DNA of 64,000 bases from Apostichopus japonicus (lineage: Eukaryota; Echinodermata; Holothuroidea; Aspidochirotida; Stichopodidae), in NCBI RefSeq assembly GCF_037975245.1, contig NC_092564.1:4491484-4555483 (forward strand), read 5' to 3'. The translations under genes were made by a program, and so were the position numbers. Positions within the stretch are counted from its first letter, which is position 1. Every line of letters starts with the position of its first letter. Under the pieces are notes generated by a model. It had not been told where the DNA came from. It did not search any database and worked only from the letters and a program-made list of their open reading frames with translations. Shown piece after piece: positions 57,074 through 64,000 of the stretch.

Positions 57074-59583
57074 CTGTAGAGGAGAGAGGCAGATGGTGTG
57101 AAGTTTCCATATTGTTTTATGTCAGCATCAGATCAAGTAGTATGTATCATCTCAATATGTTAATGTGATTATAGAAAGTTAAAAATAGTAATCAAAGGAC
57201 TGAGGCCAATGTGATAGAACTCTATGGATAATTTATGCATGAAAACACACAATCAGGCGGTATCTATAACGAGCAAAACCAATTAAGAAGTCAATCATCC
57301 CATCTGCTGCTTTCCTTGGTTTACCATTTGTTGTCCTCCGTACAAACTTAACACTGTTAGTGCATAACAGTCATTATTCTTCATATTTTCGAACAAGTTA
57401 TGATATGACATAATTAATTGGAATTCATTGCAATTCAACCCAGATTGTGTGGAATGTTTTCCTCTCTCATCTCTCCAAAATTTTTTTACCCTTAGCTATC
57501 CTTTTGTTATTTTTGGTATTCTTGCTTGAGTACTGTATTTACCAACTCTAAACTAAGACTCTTGCTTACCATGACAAAGGATTATTATTTTCATTTTGCA
57601 AAACAATCAGGGGCACAAATGCATTGATACATCTGGGTGGCTAAAAGCCCCTCAGAATGTTAGTGTACAATCCTAGTGTACTGTACAGAAAGTAAATATG
57701 TGTGGGACAAATAAACAGTCGAAAAGTCTTTAACATTGTTTCAAAAGTTGTAAAATCTAGCACCAGTTCGCATCTTGGCATCCTCCATTTTACCAAATAT
57801 TTTTTTCAAAGAGGGGAATGCCCCTTAAACTTGACGACATTACATCTTATCCGCCCCCCTCCATCCCCATACACCCCTGAAAACAATACAAACTTATCCA
57901 GCACCAAACTAAGGAAAAAGAAATATTGAAGTTTTGTTCTGGATTAAGTCGACTTCTGGGCTTTTCTAAACCTACCTTTGCTCTACGTAGTATAGAGTCC
58001 TTGTTCGGGTCGTATGGACAGTCCTTGGATGGAATCTCTAAAATTGCAGGAATAGGTTTGGAATGGTTATCGATAGCGTGCCGGATGAGTTCCGCATAAT
58101 TCTGGTTTATGAGAATGATCGCGATGTCACTCCGATTCAGAAATGCATTAAAGCGCTCCTCAATATCATGGACACTGGTGTCTGCAAGACAAATGTTGAA
58201 AATGAACTGGAAGTTTGAAACATCAGTAGTCCAAGAAATAATGACCACATCACCCGGCCAGTTTGTTGATTAATCGCAGGGAATATTTCATCTGATATTA
58301 AATTTTTAGAAATGGGGGGAATTGCTACACAAATGCATGGAGTTATCATTGTACGTACACTGGCCCGTTGTATTTATAGTATTTTATGAGGAACAACATC
58401 CAAAAGGCTAAAAATCTGCTGCAGAATCATTTAACGGCTAATTGATAAATTTAATCCTTGAATTATTCAAAGAAGGCCGAAAATCTGATCGATATGAAAT
58501 CAACATTTGGTCGACAACATGAAAACATTCGATCAATTTTAGTCAACAGTCTCTGATATATTATCTATGAAAATGTCAGTGAGCACATAAATTAATTATC
58601 TTTTCGGCTCTGTTCAACTTGTGACAAACGTTGCTTATTGAAATTATTTGTAACCTTTTTTCAGGTTTCCTAGCTTTCATGAAAAGGGATTATGGCAGAT
58701 TGGTCAGTTACTGGAGTGACTTCAAATTTAATGACAGTGTAAAATACATCATCTACAGGTGTATATGTAAAGGCTTTCCTTCGTATTCTGCAGTTAGCAT
58801 CACTTCAAGCAAATGAAATTCTTCAACTAAAACATGCAGGAGTCCCATGTACCCAAAACAGCAAAGCAAAAATGTACTATTTAAACTTAGTGTGCTAATT
58901 TTAATATAAATGTTGACCAAAAAAAGGTCGCCATGGATATATCATACACAACATAATGTAGCTTGTCAAATGAACATTTACAGCAATTGCTATACAATTT
59001 TGAGTTTTTGCAATGATGTTAAGAACCTGGTAATACCGTACCTTTTTCAACCACCATAAAATTTGGTTTTCTGGCTTTATTCATCTCTCCAATACCTCCT
59101 AGCAGAAATCCAGTGCAGGTATCCTGTTATACAGATATAAATTTCAAAATTTGTGTGCATGTGTTGCAGAACTGTTTAAAATTCTTAAACCAAACATTAC
59201 AGAAGGTTAAGGAGGTGTGAAATACAAAAGCCAGCAAAGTCAGGATATCAAAACGATGTTCCAGCTTTTCATTCAGTATGAAATTTCTGAATTTAAAAGG
59301 TAGTGCGTTGAACTTGTTACCAACTATGCCAGTTTGAGGAGGTGTGAGGGAATGAAAGCAAGATTTGATTTTCATAAGAATTGTGGTCCTTTTTCTTGCA
59401 GTAATTTCAATCAAAACAATGTTCATAATGATCCACTGAGCAAAACTGACAATGATGAACCCTGAGAATAATAATGTTTTACACTATTATACAGCGAAAA
59501 TAAATTATTAGATTGATGAATATGGATATGCCTACCTCATCACCAATCACAGCAACTAGTTTTCCTCTTGCAGCATGCGCCAT
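57044..59583 (-). CDS. ATP6V1F: V-type proton ATPase subunit F, spliced, 4 coding exons, 121 aa
   Basis: This is a subunit of the peripheral V1 sector, associated with the central rotor stalk of the proton pump that acidifies lysosomes, endosomes and other compartments. Coding exons: 59583-59536, 59123-59042, 58181-57976 and 57073-57044 (366 nt, all phases consistent). Conserved motifs in order: [12 protein letters not shown] at residues 7-18, [13 protein letters not shown] 20-32, [30 protein letters not shown], the [10 protein letters not shown] block, [13 protein letters not shown], and the C-terminus GMFSAEDFR (human GMFTAEDLR). The length matches human (119). The start ATG has A at -3 and G at +4 and gives the expected N-terminus. 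The gene appears intact. Confidence 0.96.
57074..57975 (-). other. ATP6V1F intron 3
   Basis: Intron sequence with no further feature seen. Confidence 0.85.
57976..58181 (-). CDS. ATP6V1F: ATP6V1F coding exon 3
   Basis: It encodes the core of the subunit, from [18 protein letters not shown] to KDSILRRAK. The acceptor is GTCTTGCAG and the donor is GTAGGT, phase 0. Confidence 0.96.
58182..59041 (-). other. ATP6V1F intron 2
   Basis: Intron sequence. Short open frames (for example 58631-58816, plus) show no recognisable similarity. Confidence 0.85.
59042..59123 (-). CDS. ATP6V1F: ATP6V1F coding exon 2
   Basis: It encodes [19 protein letters not shown] followed by PNFMVVEK. The acceptor is TATAACAG and the donor is GTACGG, leaving phase 1. 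Confidence 0.95.
59124..59535 (-). other. ATP6V1F intron 1
   Basis: Intron sequence between GTAGGC and ACAG sites. Nothing else is seen. Confidence 0.85.
59536..59583 (-). CDS. ATP6V1F: ATP6V1F coding exon 1
   Basis: It encodes [16 protein letters not shown], 16 codons, donor GTAGGC in phase 0. The human start is MAGRGKLIAVIGDE. Confidence 0.95.
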
Positions 59584-61379
59584 TATCTACAGTACATACA
59601 GGAATAGTGCTTCTGTAAGGAAATCTGCACCAATTTTCAAGGCAGTAGTATTTAATCTCAGTTCCTGTGAAGAACAAAACGAACACATAGACATTTTAGC
59701 CAGGGACATCAGGAAGACAAGAAATTAAAACAAAACATTCATTAACAACACACGTACATGAAAAAATTGAAAATAGTTGAATCATGTCAGTAACCTCCCC
59801 CTTCTATTTCCCTCATACTTCTTTATATGCACATAACAAACAATGTCACAAAAATGAGCACGTAAGCTTTATCTACAATGGTGATCCTTTGAGATTTTTG
59901 ATAACATTTCCAAACCTTTGTAAGTTGTGAATTGAAAAGAAGGATCTCTTTGCCTTAAAGTATATGTAACCTTATGCTTCCTAAGAATCAGTGAGAGGAA
60001 TTTACATGAGAAATGACCTAAAGCCTACAGTGGGTACTATTCATGTTACACCAGGTGTAGTCTAAGAAGTTAGACCAAGCGTCCACAACTAGGCTACCAA
60101 ACTATATTACTAGCCAGAGCAGCCAAGAAATGTCTGTATTTCACAGTGTCTGTGGCACGATGTCCGTTTAACACAGGCAAATCTTCTCAAACTGAATGAC
60201 TATAAGGCATTAACTAAGTACTTTAATTAATTCATGGAATTTTTATTAAATCTACAGTAAAACCAAGGCATAGTAAGTAGTAACTTCAACCTAGCCAATG
60301 ATAGACTAATCTAGGCTCAACTTCTATAGCCAAAAACTACAGTTATGACATTGCCGCATATGATTTAGATGCATTGTCAAAGTAAAGTTAACATTAATAC
60401 GGAACCAGTTCCGCGAAGACACTTCAATCTAACCTTTCGAAGTTGGCTGAAAATTAGAATCAAACTTTTCAAGAACTTCAAATCAAGGATCCTTTCTTCT
60501 CCTCTTTTTTTCCGATTAGTGTCTTATCGTTGCATCTAATTCGTTCTAAATGACTGGATCAACAATAGCTACAGTGCTGTAGCCTCTGTACTATTATAAT
60601 CCTACCATAACTCCAGCTTTTAGTCATATGATGTATTGTACACAAACTCTAATCTAATACTTCCACTTTGTCTCGATTCTCGTTACACATAGGATATGAA
60701 ACCCTCGTAAAATATGGCATAAAATTATTGACTAAAACTTAAAAAAACGTATAATATTTGATAATAATAACAAAAATTGTAATAATTTCTCTTTTACCAT
60801 GCTATTATTTTTTATCTTATGTTTGTTTCTTTTTTGTATATGATATTCATCTGATATATTCACTACACTGTAAGATAGGAGTGGACTACATTATCTCAAA
60901 TGCGAAAAGGAAACGACTAATACACAACTACATGTGACCTTTCTTGTTTCGATTAGTTCATTATTGTTGGAGGTAGTATTGAAAATTAGTCATGCCGACA
61001 TGATAAGCTTGATATGGTGACAAAAGCAACGGGTTGGATGGGTGTGGGGTGTTCTGTTGCCTTTCCAAATATGATTTATTTTGTTTTTATTTGGGGAAAG
61101 AGGGTTGGTGAAGGGCACAGGATGTTGAAGTGCATAAAGTGGAAGTGGTATGGAAATGGAGGCAATTATGCACCACATTATATCTTTAGAGAGCATCCTG
61201 GGAAATCTGCCTACGGGCGAGCAAAGCAACTTGGATTCAATTGACGAAAGCTTCGTGTTATCGTTGCTAACATATCTGCACATTCATTGTAATGGGTAAA
61301 GTTACGTGTATATGACGTGCAGCTGTCACCTATTTGAGTAAGGGAAAGCTGTTACCTAGTGAAACTAATTTGCAAGGCC

Positions 61380-61985
61380 TTATAGAGAACACGCATTTGT
61401 TCGATAAATAAGTATGACAGGGAATGTCTACCATGAGAGGCTTTCGATTCTCAATCTCACCACCTATGAAGTAAGCCAATTGTATGACGGAATTTACATG
61501 AGCCGTACAAAATTGTCTATTGTTTGAGTCTTTGATAGTCGGGTTAATGATAAGCTTCATTCAGTTCTCAAGGATATCGATCACCCTCTCCACGCTCCAT
61601 TAAATAATTGTATTATCCCTCGTAGTGGGAGGATGAGACCTCCGAAGGCTCATACTAATCGTTACCCCTCATCATTCATGGGACAAGCTGTTAGAATTTT
61701 TAATGCATCTTTTAATCGCTAATCTCTTGCCTTTGTCTTTCCTTCTTTCATTTGGTTCTTATCATATTTACCGTTTGTGATTTGTTTATACTTTTTATTC
61801 CTTGCCATTCTGTGAGCTTCGGCCCATCTGTTCCCGTTCCTTGTTATTAGCATTTCTTATGCTTTTATTGTCCTACTGTTTGTTCTCTTATTGTTGTATA
61901 GTATCGTTTTTATATCTTACTGTTTTATCTGCAAGCATGTAATTTCCCTATCGGATGCAATAAAGTTTATCTTATCTTATGTAAA
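61380..61985 (+). mobile_element. 5'-truncated non-LTR retrotransposon (LINE) 3' end
   Basis: The plus strand encodes the C-terminal tail of a LINE reverse-transcriptase protein: RLSILNLTTYEVSQLYDGIY, a frame break near 61525, then DHPLHAPLNNCIIPRSGRMR and PPKAHTNRYPSSFMGQAVRI, ending FNASFNR and TAA at about 61722. This S.R.R.P...TNR..SF...A.RI.N pattern is typical of LINE C-termini. About 260 bp later the copy ends with AATAAAGTTTATCTTATCTTA, a repeated-ATCTT LINE tail. The frame is broken, so the copy is dead. Confidence 0.8.
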
Positions 61986-62697
61986 GTTTTCAATTTTTTC
62001 CAAGGGTAGAAACAGGTTATTGTCTAGAGTTGCCGAAAAGTTGCAGTAGCAGATTATATGTTCTTAAGAACTTTTCTCAGAGGTTACGTTGTGAATTATA
62101 ATTAAATTAGTTGCCAAAGTTGGTTGTCCTCCTAAAGCATTCTTTACACGTGTTGCATATATAGTTTATATCGATGATGTTTGCAAGATGCACCTTTCCT
62201 TCATAGTGTTGACTCATAAATATTCATGAGGTTGGGGTTTTATTTTCTGATGTTCATAACGTAACTAACTATAACATGACTTGACCAAAGGCTTTACGTG
62301 ATGCCACATGAATTCCCTTTCAAGAAAAAAAACTTGAAATTCCTTAAACATTGTGCCAGAGATAAAACACACACACACACATACGCACACACAAAACGCT
62401 TAATATTTTGCGTTTACGCATTTTCCATTTCACCACGAAATATCTCAAAGGGGTAATCATGGGTGCAGGACGACATATCATTCCCCCCCCCCCGGCGTCT
62501 CCATAGCGTAAACTGTGGTTGCGCCCATGACTCAAATATTAACTGACTGAGTTTGACCAGTGATTCGACATTGATGAGGTATGCATAAAGGTGTATTCGT
62601 GATTCCAGCGTTGGTCATCTGAGGTTAAGGTAGTGATATGATGCAGTCTTGGCATAATCCAAAACGTGATTTACGAACCGTAATTCATACGCCTGGA

Positions 62698-62999
62698 CAG
62701 GCGCGTAGCCAAGGGGGAGGGGCGAAGGGGGCAACCCCCCTTGAGCACTTTTTTGTATGTTTTTATGATATCGCTAGTAATTTCAAAGAGAGAATGCTAA
62801 GATGCAACTAACAGGACCAGAGAAGTGCCATTTTCAGCGATCTGGAAGGCATTTTCGGTCAAAATTTTCTTGTACGCTTCGCGCCAACTTATGGTGGCGC
62901 TACGCTTAGATTTAGATAGTTTGCAATGCCGTATCTACGGCTCTGATAGTTTGCCTACAGGTTCGCCCCTCCCTTGGCAAATTCATCGCTACGCGCCTG
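62698..62999. mobile_element. ~302-bp GC-ended miniature inverted-repeat element
   Basis: The left end CAGGCGCGTAGCCAAGG and the right end, read in reverse as CAGGCGCGTAGCGATGAA, share 12 bp exactly. Further matching follows inside (CCAAGGGGGAGGGGCG on the left against CCAAGGGAGGGGCGAAC read in reverse on the right). The interior is non-coding. The target duplication is not clear. Confidence 0.85.
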
Positions 63000-63262
63000 G
63001 AGAACATGTTATTATCCCACTTCTCTTTACCTCAACTGAAATACAAATATATAATCATTCCTGAAGAGAAATAATAAACACATTGTGATTGTATCTTTTA
63101 TGGTATATTTTACGTCATAGGCCATTTCTATGAAGGAATGCATAAATAAACTTTGATAATATATTTTGTAATATATTATAAAATCTTGTGGAATAAAGAA
63201 AAACTGTTTACAATATAATAGTAATCTACCCGCCCCCCCCCAAAAAAAAAACCCAAAGAAGA

Positions 63263-63266
<4 letters not shown>

Positions 63267-63330
<64 letters not shown>

Positions 63331-63331
63331 G
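63267..63331 (+). repeat. (TA)n microsatellite
   Basis: Alternating TA tract with one ACA interruption. The Tyr/Ile reading frames across it are artefacts. Confidence 0.95.
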
Positions 63332-63446
63332 GAATAACGGAAAAACTGTTAAACAACTATGCTGCATTTAGAGAAAGGCTGGATCTCGAGTGAGATACAA
63401 TAATAGAATTAGGTAAGTGATTGGAAGTAAAACAGCCAATGTTTGG

Positions 63447-63448
<2 letters not shown>

Positions 63449-63510
<62 letters not shown>
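63449..63510 (+). repeat. (TA)n microsatellite
   Basis: Almost pure alternating AT tract of about 60 bp, 120 bp right of the previous one. Confidence 0.95.
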
Positions 63511-63513
<3 letters not shown>

Positions 63514-64000
63514 AATATATATTAAATTCCGGACCATATAATGATATTGCTCTTCTCTAAGTTCTATACATTGCAACGAGAGCCTTTGTAACGTTATCAT
63601 CCCGTGCGTGTTTGATGATTGGGGGTCCGCAGCTGATTGACATATTCCACAAGTAAACCGGCCGTAGAATGTATTAATGGTTCAGTCGAATAACTTGGTC
63701 TAGAACCATTCCAGTCTTTTCGTCGTCTTTCAAATAGCTCTTTCTTGCTAAATAATGCGCAGCAAGCCATTCACAGAAGTCTTGTATGTATAAAAACCTG
63801 ATACATTTATTGTACAAAATGGTCTCTTTTTGATTGATGACGTGCCTATTGGTTTAGAACTGTCGCCAAGACACCGTCATATGACAAGACCTCGTGTTCA
63901 ATAAGAATGCCTCTTTCGTAAATACGAATCACAAATCTCTGTCCCGACAAGATTACAGAATCTTTCTTTCTTCCATGACAATATGGGTTTGTGATGTAAA

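Larger units (their letters stand above)
59584..64000. other. Region upstream of ATP6V1F, repeat-rich right end
   Basis: The ATP6V1F promoter should lie in the first few hundred bases, but no clear core elements were identified. Further right are a LINE 3' end (61380-61985), a CA-rich tract at about 62368-62393, a C-run at 62485-62495, a GC-rich miniature element (62698-62999) and two long TA tracts. No complete gene is seen from 59584 to 64000. Confidence 0.6.

Noticed and set aside
63027-63367. Tyr/Ile-repeat frames of 109 and 63 codons on the minus strand
   Set aside because: Translation of a TA microsatellite and flanking A/C runs.

Overview
The window is animal nuclear DNA: AT-rich, with split genes using GT/AG introns, long introns, many decayed transposons and several satellite-like arrays. 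The three recognisable genes (a BMP type II receptor, C-4 methylsterol oxidase and V-ATPase subunit F) are clearly metazoan. The repeat types (a hAT with GGCCGGAT motifs, a TTAA-flanked miniature element, LINE tails with repeated ATCTT, and abundant TACTGTA and TAGGCCTA words) suggest a marine invertebrate. An echinoderm, perhaps a sea cucumber, is my best guess, but this is inference.

Layout. (1) 151-1533, plus strand: terminal coding exon of a lysine-, arginine- and serine-rich protein I do not recognise. (2) 30855-9610, minus strand: BMPR2, 8 coding exons, 970 residues, every junction phase-consistent. Three kinase exons (161, 148 and 137 bp) have the same lengths as human exons 8-10. (3) 40193-49482, plus strand: MSMO1/SC4MOL, 8 coding exons, 302 residues, all three histidine boxes present, and a C-terminal KxKxx ER-retrieval motif supplied by a tiny last exon. 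(4) 59583-57044, minus strand: ATP6V1F, 4 coding exons, 121 residues, apparently complete. BMPR2 and MSMO1 are divergent, with about 9.3 kb between their start codons. The unknown gene and BMPR2 converge, as do MSMO1 and ATP6V1F. The genes serve unrelated functions (BMP signalling, sterol demethylation, organelle acidification), and nothing suggests an operon or shared pathway.

Mobile and repeated DNA. BMPR2 intron 4 holds a 2.97-kb element with 28-bp perfect terminal inverted repeats, and a 182-bp tandem repeat. A 1389-bp hAT remnant with a perfect 8-bp target-site duplication and the C-terminal end of a transposase lies upstream of MSMO1. A miniature element with TTAA duplications occurs twice, 47 kb apart and in opposite orientation. 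MSMO1 intron 4 contains a ~132-bp tandem array, and a ~290-bp array lies downstream of MSMO1. A LINE 3' end, a GC-rich miniature element and long (TA)n tracts lie at the right end.

I found no tRNA, rRNA, CRISPR or prokaryotic features. I saw no clear previously undescribed multi-gene system. The most interesting items are the unclassified mobile elements, the stop codon hidden in an MSMO1 splice donor, the run of upstream ORFs before BMPR2, and a GC-rich block inside MSMO1 intron 3.
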